From Beggiatoa leptomitoformis (GTDB taxonomy: Bacteria; Pseudomonadota; Gammaproteobacteria; Beggiatoales; Beggiatoaceae), in the NCBI RefSeq assembly GCF_001305575.3, contig NZ_CP012373.2:620001-684000 (forward strand): 64,000 nucleotides of DNA. Direction: 5' to 3'. Positions within the stretch are counted from its first letter, which is position 1, and the number at the start of each line of letters is the position of its first letter. The position numbers were made by a program, and so were the translations under genes. Shown piece by piece: positions 18,362-27,287 of this stretch. The notes under the pieces were generated by a model. That model was not told where the DNA came from. It saw only the letters and a program-made list of their open reading frames with translations, and searched no databases.

Positions 18362-19405
18362 ATGACTCAACATTACGATACGCTCCGCGCCGTGATTTGG
18401 CAGGACAACCAGTTATATCTAATTGACCAACGAAAACTCCCTCAAGAACATCAATTAATTTCCCTAGATAATGCACAAGATACGGCAAAAGCAATCCATG
18501 ATATGGTTGTTCGTGGTGCGCCTGCTATTGGGATTACGGCAGCTTATGGTGTTGTATTGGCCGCCCGTGCCGCTTATCAGCAATCTCCTGATAATTGGAT
18601 GGTAACAATTGCAAAAGACATGGAGATTCTCGCAAATTCGCGTCCTACCGCCGTTAATTTGTGCTGGGCATTACAACGGATGCAAGCCTTATTTTCGCAA
18701 ATAACAGGTAATCCTGAATCTGTTTTACTGGCGGCTGCGCAGAAAATTCAAGCAGAAGATATTGCCGCAAACTATTTTATGGGGGAATTGGGGGCAGGTT
18801 TTTTACCAGAAAAAAGTTGTGTATTAACGCATTGTAATACGGGGTCATTGGCGACGGGTGGATATGGAACGGCGTTAGGTGTTATTCGTAATGGCTATGC
18901 GGGTGGAAAAATTACGCATGTTTATGCGGATGAAACTCGTCCTTGGCTACAAGGTGCGCGACTAACCGCTTGGGAATTGGTACAAGATAATATTCCTGTT
19001 ACGCTGATTGTTGAAGGAGCTGCGGCTACATTAATGCGTCAAGGTAATATATCTTGGGTGATTGTGGGGGCGGATAGAATTACTGCTAATGGTGATGTTG
19101 CTAATAAAATTGGAACGTATAGTTTAGCTGTGTTAGCACGTTATCACGGTGTAAAATTTATGGTAGTTGCACCCAGTTCTACGTTAGATGCGCAACTTAG
19201 CGATGGTAGCCAAATTGTGATTGAATCCCGTTCACAGGCAGAAGTTTTAATGATGAATGGACAAGCTATTGCGGCAACTGGTGCGCAGGCATGGAATCCT
19301 GTTTTTGATGTTACACCGGCGGAATTGATTGATGTGATTGTGACAGAAAAAGGGGCGGTAGAAAAACCGACCACAGAAAAAATGCAAAAGCTATTTATCG
19401 CTTAA
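18362..19405 (+). CDS. mtnA: S-methyl-5-thioribose-1-phosphate isomerase
   Basis: MtnA converts 5-methylthioribose-1-phosphate to the ribulose form in methionine salvage. The 347 residues show the family motifs RGAPAIGITAAYG, the catalytic Cys in LTHCNTGSLATGGYGTAL, ADETRPWLQGARLTAWEL, and the catalytic Asp in VGADRITANGDVANKIGTY. The ATG at 18362 was chosen because the family starts a few residues before LRAVIW; the frame is open to an upstream GTG at 18326 that would add 12 residues with no RBS. No other mtn gene is adjacent. Confidence 0.96.
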   Translation: MTQHYDTLRAVIWQDNQLYLIDQRKLPQEHQLISLDNAQDTAKAIHDMVVRGAPAIGITAAYGVVLAARAAYQQSPDNWMVTIAKDMEILANSRPTAVNLCWALQRMQALFSQITGNPESVLLAAAQKIQAEDIAANYFMGELGAGFLPEKSCVLTHCNTGSLATGGYGTALGVIRNGYAGGKITHVYADETRPWLQGARLTAWELVQDNIPVTLIVEGAAATLMRQGNISWVIVGADRITANGDVANKIGTYSLAVLARYHGVKFMVVAPSSTLDAQLSDGSQIVIESRSQAEVLMMNGQAIAATGAQAWNPVFDVTPAELIDVIVTEKGAVEKPTTEKMQKLFIA

Positions 19406-19839
19406 ATCCTCTTGATGCTAAACAATAAGGGTAAATTTGATTGGTGCTGAATAAATTATTAATCAACTACTTGATTAAGTTATTGTCGTGAGAAAAATAC
19501 AGGATGAAAAAACGTCCCCTGTTTCATTTGTTCTTACTTATTTGATGCAACTAAATTGATTTACCCTTTATTGTATGTGCAAAAATCACCATGATAAAAC
19601 GGTTGATTCTAGCCTTGCTAAAACGCTTTCCGTATTGTGTAAGAATCAACTTTATTTATTTTCGACTAAAATAATTCGCTCAAAATCACCCGCCATTTTT
19701 TCTAATCTTTTTTAAACGATAATATTGTCTTTCCAAACAATTTATTAACCACTATATTGTTAATCCAGATTTTTTGCCAAAGAATTATGGCATGATGCAA
19801 GTGTAAAATGAATTTTTAGGAAAGTGAGGTAATAAAAAA
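19406..19839. other. Intergenic region upstream of cheR
   Basis: 434 AT-rich bases. The only structure I see is a 9-bp inverted repeat, GTTGATTCT (19602-19610) with AGAATCAAC (19642-19650). An AGGAAAGTGAGG Shine-Dalgarno region (19818-19829) precedes the cheR ATG. No ORF and no clear promoter. Confidence 0.4.
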
Positions 19840-20667
19840 ATGGATGATATTGATATTCAAAATATTGAAATACAACTACTTTTACAAGCTATCTATTTAA
19901 AGTATGGTTATGATTTTCGTAATTATGCCAAAGCTTCTTTAAAACGGCGTATCGAACATCGTTTACTTAAAGATAAACTTTCCAGTATCTCTGCTATGCA
20001 ACATCGTTTGCTATACGATGAAGATTTTTTTAGTAATTTACTGCTAGATTTATCAATCAACGTGACAGAAATGTTTCGTGATCCTGATTTTTATCAAGCT
20101 ATTCGTAAAAATGTTATTCCACACTTACAAAAATTTCCGTTTCTTAAAATTTGGCACGCGGGTTGTTCAACGGGAGAAGAAGTTTATTCAATGGCGATTC
20201 TGTTAAAAGAAGAAGGTCTATATGAACGTACCCAAATCTATGCAACAGATATGAATGAAGTTGTGTTACGCCAAGCCAAACAAGGCATCTTTTCCATGAG
20301 TCGTTTAAAGCAATATACGGCAAATTATCAAAAAGCGGGGGGAACAGAATCTTTTTCAGATTATTATGCAGCACACTATGATCATGTTGTGATGGATAAG
20401 AGCCTAAAAGAAAATATTTTATTTTCAGACCATAATTTGGCAACAGATGGTGTTTTTGGTGAAATGAATTTAATTATGTGTCGTAATGTAATGATTTATT
20501 TTGACCGTGATTTGCAAAATCGAGTTTTTCGGCTTTTTCATGAAAGTTTATGTGCAGGGGGCGTTTTATGTTTAGGTTCAAAAGAAACGATTCGTTTATC
20601 CGCTTATACGAATGCGTTTGATGATATTGTTAAAGAAGAAAAAATTTACCTAAAAAATAATTTATAA
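19840..20667 (+). CDS. cheR: CheR-type chemoreceptor glutamate methyltransferase
   Basis: CheR methylates glutamates of methyl-accepting chemotaxis proteins with SAM. The 275 residues have the usual helical N-terminal domain (AKASLKRRIEHRLL). The SAM-binding core follows: IWHAGCSTGEEVYSMAIL, YATDMNEVVLRQAKQGIF, NLIMCRNVMIYFD and CLGSKETI. No receptor, kinase or flagellar gene is in the window. The only partner is the CheB-type esterase 3 bp downstream. Such a free CheR-CheB pair may serve a sensor kinase or a pilus/gliding system rather than flagella; that is inference. Confidence 0.94.
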   Translation: MDDIDIQNIEIQLLLQAIYLKYGYDFRNYAKASLKRRIEHRLLKDKLSSISAMQHRLLYDEDFFSNLLLDLSINVTEMFRDPDFYQAIRKNVIPHLQKFPFLKIWHAGCSTGEEVYSMAILLKEEGLYERTQIYATDMNEVVLRQAKQGIFSMSRLKQYTANYQKAGGTESFSDYYAAHYDHVVMDKSLKENILFSDHNLATDGVFGEMNLIMCRNVMIYFDRDLQNRVFRLFHESLCAGGVLCLGSKETIRLSAYTNAFDDIVKEEKIYLKNNL

Positions 20668-20670
20668 ATA

Positions 20671-21270
20671 ATGATAAATCGCATCCATAAAATAGATAAA
20701 CCCCGATTTCAAGCTGTTGTCATCGGCTCTTCCGCAGGTGGGATTAAAGCACTTTCTGCGGTACTTAGAGTGTTGCCTAGTAATTTTTCTCTTCCTATTC
20801 TTATAGTCCAGCATTTACATCCTGAATCAGATAGTTATATCGTTAATATTCTCAGTAATTGCACCTCGTTGCGGGTAAAACAAGCGGATGAAAAAGAAAC
20901 TATCATGAGTGGTGTTATTTATATCGCACCGCCTAATTATCATTTACTTGTAGAAGAAAATAAAACTTTGTCATTAAGTATTGATTCACCTGTTAATTTT
21001 TCCCGTCCGTCAGTAGATGTTTTATTTGAAACTGCGTCTTATGCATATCGGGATAGATTAATTGGTATTATTTTGACGGGTGCGAATAGTGATGGCAGTC
21101 TTGGCGTGAGAAAAATCAAGAATATGGGGGGGTATGTTATTGTCCAATCACCTGAAACGGCTGAGGCTAAAGCCATGCCACAAGCAGCAATTGCCGCTAC
21201 AAAAGTGGACAAGGTATTGCCCATAGAGCATATAGGCTCGTATTTATTGCAAATAATTAGTCAGGCGTAG
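20671..21270 (+). CDS. cheB: CheB-type protein-glutamate methylesterase, catalytic domain only
   Basis: This enzyme removes the methyl groups added by CheR. All 199 residues form the esterase domain: Ser in VVIGSSAGGIKALSAVL, His in IVQHLHPESDS, and Asp in LTGANSDGSLGVRKI. The N-terminal phospho-receiver domain of classical CheB is absent, so activity would not be set by CheA phosphorylation. Start codon ATG lies 3 bp after the cheR stop, indicating translational coupling. Relatives of this short form are often paired with, or fused to, a CheR and PAS/histidine kinase. Confidence 0.92.
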   Translation: MINRIHKIDKPRFQAVVIGSSAGGIKALSAVLRVLPSNFSLPILIVQHLHPESDSYIVNILSNCTSLRVKQADEKETIMSGVIYIAPPNYHLLVEENKTLSLSIDSPVNFSRPSVDVLFETASYAYRDRLIGIILTGANSDGSLGVRKIKNMGGYVIVQSPETAEAKAMPQAAIAATKVDKVLPIEHIGSYLLQIISQA

Positions 21271-21366
21271 ATTAAAAACAGGAAGTTTTTTAAGACTTTG
21301 ATAAAAATGCCACTGGTTGTATTTATTTTTACGTCAATTATTGTTATTGCACATTATTTTTTATAA

Positions 21367-23373
21367 TCAATCATCAAGCGTAGCGTCTTTGTCTTTATAT
21401 GTTAGCAATGGTAGCATAGCATTCGCCCCACCTGCCGCCATACTACTAATATATAATAAAATTGTGCTATAAATGCCAAAATGGAACAAGAATACACCGC
21501 CTAACCCAACCGCCCCGGGAATCAACGCCGCCGCAAAGCTATTTTGCATGTTTTTATTTAAACCATCAGATAGTTCAAATAAATAACATAATTGGCTTAA
21601 ATTTTGGTTCATCAACACAATACCCGCCGTATCGGTTGCGATGCTCGTTGCCCCTTTTAAAGAAATGGAAACGGTCGCTTTTTTCAAGGCTATTACGTCA
21701 TTAATCCCATCGCCAATAAAACATACTGATTTTCCAGTTGCTTGTAAATGTTCAATTAACTGTGCTTTGCCTTCAGGTAGGGTATTAGCAAAATAGTTGG
21801 TTATCCCGACTTCTTGGGCTAGTTTTTGCGTGGGCTTTTCATGATCACCCGATAGAATATATAACTGTAAACCTCGTTTCTTTAACCCTTGAATAACGGT
21901 TTTTATTTCTGGTCGCAGGGTTGCGTGTAGTTCTATTGTACCGATGACGGAGTCGTCAACTGCAACATAAACCAATGAATAACCATTGTCATGACAATGA
22001 TGTTGAGCGGCTTCCATTTCCGTTGTTAAGATAAGTCCTTCATTTGATATAAACCGACTGCTGCCAACTCGCACGCAACGATGTGCAATATTGACTTTAA
22101 TTCCATAGCCTATGTCATAACGCGCATTATCAATGGGGGGGAGGGTTAAGTCTCTATCATGTGCTGCTTGTAAAATTGCCTTAGCAACAGGATGTGTTTG
22201 CTTATGTTCTGCCGCCGCTGCTAAGCGCAAAATTTCATTTTCTGTTGCATTCCCCCAACAATGGACGAAACCAACATGTGGTTGTTCTAGTGTTAAAGTC
22301 CCTGTTTTATCAAAGACAACGGTATCTATTTGGTGTAATAATTCTAATGATCGTCCGTCTTTAAACAATATACCTTGTTCTGACGCGATTTTTAGAAAGT
22401 TTAACATGCCTATTGGGGATGAAATCCGAATAATTTCTGAGAAGTTACAACTTACTGTAGCCGTTGCACTGATAACGCCTAAACTGGCAAACGCTACCCC
22501 TCCCAGAAAGAGGGTGGGTAATGCCATCTGATCAGCTAAGAGTGTGCTTTTAAACTCTAGTGATGTGCGGTAATTAGCTGTTCGTTTTAGTACTTCGCCA
22601 ATTTGTGCAGCTACTGTTTGTTGTCCCGCTTTTTCCACCATCACACAAATTTTGCCTGCAACAACCAGTGTTGCAGCCATTACTGCATCCCCTACAGTAC
22701 GTTCAACGGGTTGGGCTTCGCCTGTTAGTGCATGTTGGTCAATAGAGGCAATACCTTCAGTGATGTAGCCATCAATAGGAATCATCTCACCCGCGTTTAA
22801 AACAATAACATCGCCTATTCGCAAAGACTCGAAGGGAATTTCTACTTCTACTGCCTCACGTAATAACCAGACGGAGCGCGGTTGTTGTCCAAAAACGCTA
22901 ATTAATTGTTTTTTAGAATTATCCTCTGTTGCCAATAACAAGCGTTGGGCTAAAAAAAATAGAGAAACTGCCAATGAACTAGCAACATAATATCGTGTAC
23001 TTAGTGTGCCAATCACGGCGATAGAATCAACAACGCTCGCCCGTAGCCGATGTTCTTCAAACAGGCCTTTGAGTGCTGCTTGAAACAGGGGAACCGTTGT
23101 ATATAACACAAGAGGGACAACAACAGCATTCAACACAGGGTAAACTGTACCCAATACGGATAATCCTAATGCTCCTGTTGAGACGGTTAAATAATGCTTC
23201 GCATCTTTTAACTCTTCATCTAAAACGGATTCTGTCGTAGCTAACGATTGTTCAGGGGTGTTATCTGTCGGGTCAATAACCGTTATGGCGGTTTTTCGTT
23301 TGTCGGTACGCTCTTTGTAGGATTTGTAGCCTGCGTATAACAAACTACCCCCTATTAACGCAAGGTGTAGCAT
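21367..23373 (-). CDS. P-type ATPase of the heavy-metal (P1B-like) group lacking the CPC motif
   Basis: 668 residues with the ATPase core complete: actuator TGE in ALTGEAQPVERTVGD, phosphorylation DKTGTLT, the P1B-type HP motif (KQTHPVAKAIL), and GDGINDVIALKKA. In P1B pumps the sixth TM helix carries CPC, SPC or a similar metal-binding trio. Here the aligned helix reads ATVSCNFSEIIRISSPIGML, with one Cys and no CP. There is no N-terminal heavy-metal-associated domain or His tail. The cargo is therefore not predictable and might not be Cu or Zn. GAGGAGA lies 11 nt before the ATG. The gene stands alone between cheB and the receptor-OmpA gene. Confidence 0.88.
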   Translation of the reverse strand: MLHLALIGGSLLYAGYKSYKERTDKRKTAITVIDPTDNTPEQSLATTESVLDEELKDAKHYLTVSTGALGLSVLGTVYPVLNAVVVPLVLYTTVPLFQAALKGLFEEHRLRASVVDSIAVIGTLSTRYYVASSLAVSLFFLAQRLLLATEDNSKKQLISVFGQQPRSVWLLREAVEVEIPFESLRIGDVIVLNAGEMIPIDGYITEGIASIDQHALTGEAQPVERTVGDAVMAATLVVAGKICVMVEKAGQQTVAAQIGEVLKRTANYRTSLEFKSTLLADQMALPTLFLGGVAFASLGVISATATVSCNFSEIIRISSPIGMLNFLKIASEQGILFKDGRSLELLHQIDTVVFDKTGTLTLEQPHVGFVHCWGNATENEILRLAAAAEHKQTHPVAKAILQAAHDRDLTLPPIDNARYDIGYGIKVNIAHRCVRVGSSRFISNEGLILTTEMEAAQHHCHDNGYSLVYVAVDDSVIGTIELHATLRPEIKTVIQGLKKRGLQLYILSGDHEKPTQKLAQEVGITNYFANTLPEGKAQLIEHLQATGKSVCFIGDGINDVIALKKATVSISLKGATSIATDTAGIVLMNQNLSQLCYLFELSDGLNKNMQNSFAAALIPGAVGLGGVFLFHFGIYSTILLYISSMAAGGANAMLPLLTYKDKDATLDD

Positions 23374-23586
23374 TTAATGGTTCTCCTCACAAAAAACGTT
23401 ATCCAATCTTGTCTTGTTCACGTGAAAATTTAATTGTTTGAAAAAGTGAGATAGTGCTAATGCAGTAAGGATAAGAAAAAGTCCCCCATATAACGGGAAG
23501 CATTCTCTTTAATCCATGTCCTTTACTGTTAATCATGATGTTGAGTATTGGGCATTCAAAATAGGTTTCTACAAAAGATGAAACCA

Positions 23587-25644
23587 CTACTTAGCAACAA
23601 ACCGTTCCAGCGTAATTTCTAAACGTCGCGTTGTGATAGTGGTATCTGCACTGTTCTCTTGTCCCTTGCCAACAAATCGCACCTTTTCGGGTGGCAATCC
23701 TGCCCCAATCAGATTCTCAGCAACTTGTTTTGCACGTTCTTCTGATAGACGTTGATTGGTAAGTGCATTACCTTTTGGGTCTGTATAGCTAACTACTTCA
23801 ATAAGTTGAATTAAATCAGGTGACCATTGTTGTACAAACTGGATAGCTTCTTTATAAGCCGTAGCCGTTGGTTGTCGTACACTTGTTTTAAGATATTTGT
23901 TACCTGCTAATACTAGCTTCTCAGTTTTTTGTTCAGGACATCCCTGCTCATTCACAACAATATTCGCAGGTGTTTCAGCACATTGGTCGGTTCCATCGAG
24001 TACACCATCCATATCTGTATCCGTAGTTTGCACAACAGCAGGATTAATTTGTTGTTCGGCAGAACATCCTTCAGCATTGACAACTGAACCTGAAGAGGTA
24101 TTTACACACTTATCATCAACATCATTGATACCATCTTTATCAGCATCTGCGGGTTCAAGCGTTATTTCTGGTGTTGTTGTTGTTGGTGAAGCGGTTTCTT
24201 CTGTTATTTCAGGCAATGGTGGTGGGGGTAAACATCCGTCTAAACCAACACCTTGTGCAACTGTTTCAGGTGTATCTTGTGGACACATATCTTCAAAGTC
24301 AGGTACTTTATCTGCGTCAGTATCAAGAGGACAGCCTCTTTTCTCACCATCAGGATAAACGCCCTTACTAATTTCTAATGCGGAGTTATTTGGGCAGGCA
24401 TCTAAATAATCGAGGATACCATCACTATCTTTATCCAAATTGGCACATTCACCTGCTTGTGCATTCATGTAATGTTGCATAGCAGAAAAACTGGTAATAT
24501 TAAATGGCGCAACATATTGAAAGTCATCTTTATATACGAACTTCATGTACAAGCGTTTACCGTCTAAGTCACCATTTTCAAAATACGCATGTTTACCCGT
24601 TGCACCTTGGCAGGGAGACATTAAGTAACGTAAACCATCTGCAATATCAACAGGCTCAATAGATTCAACAGACCCAATTGCATGGGTTAAAACCTTAATG
24701 CTGTCATAGCCTAGTGCTGCAAATCTATCAGGTGTTTGTTGATAAGTTGCAACAAATTTTTCAATAAACTGTTGTGTTAAATAACTATTATGATTATAGA
24801 TACTGGGTACAACCGTTTTATCTTTGGATTCTAAATCGCCTTCCCAACGTCTAACCACTTTCCAAAAAACGTCAGAATCCATCGAATCGCTACCAATAAA
24901 CGGTTGTTGAATTCCTTGTTGGCGTGCTTTTTCGTACAACCGTGCGGCTAATGTATCTGTTGTAACCAATAAAATAGCATCTACATCTTTATTTTTCTTT
25001 AGATTAACAATAATACGAATCAAATCACTGTCTGTTACATTAGCAAAAAAGGACTGGCGAAAAGTAATACGCATATCATAGTTCGCAGCAGCTCGTTCAA
25101 AGCCACCCGAGAACTCACGAGAATAATCACGTCGATCATAAAGTAAGGCAACTCTCTCATAGCCACGTTTACGTGCATATAAAGCCAGTTGTTGCCCCAT
25201 TTGGTCATTATTAGGGAATAAACGGAAAACATATTTAAACCCAAAACGGGTTAATGCCAGATTGCTGGCGGTGGGGGCTATAAAAATAATTTTATTTTGT
25301 TCGTAAATATTTGAGGCAGGAATTGCTAGACCAGAAAATCGATGTCCTATAACAGCAATAACACCTTTACTTGCAAAATCAACTGCAATTGTGCGAGCTA
25401 ACGCAGAATATTCCGCAGGAGAAGCACTAACCTCTCGTTCATCAACAATAATTTTTAGTTTTTTACCGCCTAAAATTCCCCCTGATGCATTAATCTCATT
25501 AACCGCAAGCATAACGCCCGCTATGAAATCCGTTTGTCCAGATGACCATGAAACGCCAACTAACACTGAATTTCCATCATCCTCTTGAGAGGTACACGCG
25601 CTTATTAACAAGAATAACAGCAGACAACTGAGAAATTTGTGCAT
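23587..25644 (-). CDS. Lipoprotein: LivJ-like receptor fused to TSP3 calcium repeats and OmpA domain
   Basis: A type II signal peptide ends in LISAC, so the product is a lipoprotein. Residues about 30-380 form a type I periplasmic-binding fold of the branched-chain amino-acid receptor group (VGVSWSSGQTDFIAGVMLAV). Four thrombospondin type-3 repeats follow (DKDSDGILDYLDACP, DTDADKVPDFEDMCP, DADKDGINDVDDKC, DTDMDGVLDGTDQC). Last comes an OmpA C-terminal domain (NQRLSEERAKQVAENLIGAG ending TRRLEITL) that binds peptidoglycan. It probably anchors a ligand sensor to the cell wall; no ABC transporter genes are adjacent. Start ATG 25644 is chosen by the signal peptide. The genes around it are on the same strand but widely spaced. 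Confidence 0.92.
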   Translation of the reverse strand: MHKFLSCLLLFLLISACTSQEDDGNSVLVGVSWSSGQTDFIAGVMLAVNEINASGGILGGKKLKIIVDEREVSASPAEYSALARTIAVDFASKGVIAVIGHRFSGLAIPASNIYEQNKIIFIAPTASNLALTRFGFKYVFRLFPNNDQMGQQLALYARKRGYERVALLYDRRDYSREFSGGFERAAANYDMRITFRQSFFANVTDSDLIRIIVNLKKNKDVDAILLVTTDTLAARLYEKARQQGIQQPFIGSDSMDSDVFWKVVRRWEGDLESKDKTVVPSIYNHNSYLTQQFIEKFVATYQQTPDRFAALGYDSIKVLTHAIGSVESIEPVDIADGLRYLMSPCQGATGKHAYFENGDLDGKRLYMKFVYKDDFQYVAPFNITSFSAMQHYMNAQAGECANLDKDSDGILDYLDACPNNSALEISKGVYPDGEKRGCPLDTDADKVPDFEDMCPQDTPETVAQGVGLDGCLPPPPLPEITEETASPTTTTPEITLEPADADKDGINDVDDKCVNTSSGSVVNAEGCSAEQQINPAVVQTTDTDMDGVLDGTDQCAETPANIVVNEQGCPEQKTEKLVLAGNKYLKTSVRQPTATAYKEAIQFVQQWSPDLIQLIEVVSYTDPKGNALTNQRLSEERAKQVAENLIGAGLPPEKVRFVGKGQENSADTTITTRRLEITLERFVAK

Positions 25645-25792
25645 AGTAGTCAAGAGGAAATAAAGCGAGACGAAAAGGAGCGGTATATCAACAACAGGTT
25701 GATATACCTATACTTGCTGAGTTGCTTATATACAAAATTGGAATCAAAAAATGCGTTATGTCACTAGAGAAATCACTGAAACGACAGTATTT

Positions 25793-26392
25793 TTACACGG
25801 TGTCTTGCTTTTTTTGTTTACTGGCTACTAATTTGCCTTCTTGAAATTGTTGGGCAAAGTAATCACGCACTTTTGCAGGGTCAAAAGTTAAGAATGTGCC
25901 ACCTGCTTCAAAATGTTGAATAAATACCTTACCAATGGCATAAGTAGCTGCACCACTCAGAACAGGTAACGTGGCGTATGCTAATCCTTGACCGACTATA
26001 GGGATGAATTTAGCAACACTGAGGGCAATTGAGGGGGCTAAATAAACAGAGGTTAAACCACCTAACAGGCTGCTTACTGCTGAGCGGGCAATCTCTTGTG
26101 TAAATTCGACTTCATAAATACCCGCTAAACCATGTAACATCTTTAACTGAACGGCCGTAATACCAGCAATATCAACTAAAGGTAAAGGTACAATGCCAAC
26201 AACAGCACTGCCTAGTGCATAATTACGTACCAATAAGTTAGCTTGTTCTGTTTTTTCTAAAACTGTTGAAGGGGCAACGATTACTTCTTCTTGTGTTGCA
26301 GTGCTTGTCATCTGTTTTTCTCCACTTATTGAGTTGATGTCATAAGACAGAGGAGAGGAACGCCTCCTCATAAACGTTTTTAACCAGTTCAT
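25793..26392 (-). CDS. DUF697 membrane-associated protein
   Basis: 199 residues with the DUF697 (YcjF C-terminal-like) pattern: YALGSAVVGIVPLPLVDIAG, ITAVQLKMLHGLAGIYEVEF, KFIPIVGQGLAYATLPVLSG, AATYAIGKVFIQHFEAGG. These form two hydrophobic hairpins near the membrane. The family often accompanies small GTPases or stress proteins, but its biochemical role is not known. Two starts are possible. ATG 26392 gives a basic leader. ATG 26311 has a much better Shine-Dalgarno (GGAG, 8 nt upstream) and yields 172 residues. No GTPase gene is adjacent. Confidence 0.88.
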   Translation of the reverse strand: MNWLKTFMRRRSSPLSYDINSISGEKQMTSTATQEEVIVAPSTVLEKTEQANLLVRNYALGSAVVGIVPLPLVDIAGITAVQLKMLHGLAGIYEVEFTQEIARSAVSSLLGGLTSVYLAPSIALSVAKFIPIVGQGLAYATLPVLSGAATYAIGKVFIQHFEAGGTFLTFDPAKVRDYFAQQFQEGKLVASKQKKQDTV

Positions 26393-26813
26393 AATACAGC
26401 CTATTTATATGCTAGAACTGCTATAAATCCCTTAGTATATTTAAATCCTTGTTTTCAGAGCTTTCTCATTCTGCATGTTGGGGGAAAACCTCAAAACAGC
26501 TTATGGTTTCATAAAAAATAAGAATTAACGAGCGAAAAATTCATTTAATAAAGAAAATTGTACATTGACATATTTTATAAAAATACCCTACCTATAAACG
26601 TTTTATATTAAAAATACGATAAATAATCTCATAACAAAATACACAGTTGTATCAGCTTAATATTTACAATACTATCTGTATATTACAAATTATAGTGCGC
26701 ATACTTTAAGACAACAAAAATATAAAAGCGAACATTTAATGACATTATAAACACAGCTACACAATATACTAAAAAAATTGATTTTTTTTAGTATGAAATA
26801 CCATTCAGTATGT
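26393..26813. other. AT-rich intergenic region
   Basis: 421 bp with long A/T runs and no ORF of coding character. I see no repeat, RNA or clear promoter beyond what must drive the DUF697 gene on the minus strand. Confidence 0.4.
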
Positions 26814-26978
26814 TTAAGCAACTTTCTTACTATCAGAGGCAAATAAAAGAAGTACACCCAATAAGGGGGATAACAAAATACTACCAAAAAAATAACCCCA
26901 GAAACCCAGTTTACGCCTTCTGCCAATGATTCCAATGACCATGCAAACTAAAATATAGATAAGAGTAATACTGTGCAT
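26814..26978 (-). CDS. Small conserved-type membrane protein (54 residues)
   Basis: The minus strand encodes a 54-residue protein starting MHSITLIYILVCMVIGIIG. A basic turn, RRRKLGFWGYFFGS, and a second helix, ILLSPLLGVLLLFA, follow, ending SDSKKVA. The pattern G-RRR-K-x-GFWG-x-FF-x-S-x-LLSP-x-x-G is one I associate with a family of very short two-helix membrane proteins seen in many bacteria, with no known function. A longer frame overlapping on the same strand (26690-26935) is the wrong register. There is no strong RBS, so expression is uncertain. It stands alone between the DUF697 gene and the band-7 gene. Confidence 0.65.
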   Translation of the reverse strand: MHSITLIYILVCMVIGIIGRRRKLGFWGYFFGSILLSPLLGVLLLFASDSKKVA

Positions 26979-27287
26979 AATGTTAAAGTCTTCGCATCTT
27001 GGTTAGATATTATTTATAATAAACCTATCTTTTTTGGGTGTCTATGCTTTTATTAGTAATTTTCGAATGACTTATTGAATAATAATATTATAAAATGGTC
27101 GAATTACCCACAGTTGAAATAAAATCAGCTATGAAATAGTTTATTCTTAATTTAAAGTAGTCGTCCAAATCTGACATATTAACGCGTAGTTTGTAACTAT
27201 CAAACTGGATAAGTCACATCCAAGTTTTATATTAACCAATGAATTCATATATGAACGAGCGAATGGCGTTTTTGATTAGGATGGAAT
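26979..27287. other. AT-rich intergenic region before the band-7 gene
   Basis: 309 bp, probably holding the promoter for the long plus-strand series that starts at 27288. I cannot pick out a confident promoter. AGGATGGA lies just upstream of the ATG. Confidence 0.4.

Noticed and set aside
19602-19650. Inverted repeat upstream of cheR as an operator
   Set aside because: Nine-base arms with a 31-nt gap far from the ATG are compatible with chance in AT-rich sequence.
23399-23587. 62-codon minus-strand ORF after the receptor-OmpA gene
   Set aside because: No RBS, no recognisable domain, and composition like the surrounding AT-rich spacer.
26690-26935. 81-codon minus-strand ORF
   Set aside because: Wrong register over the well-patterned 54-residue small protein; the encoded sequence is random hydrophobic residues.
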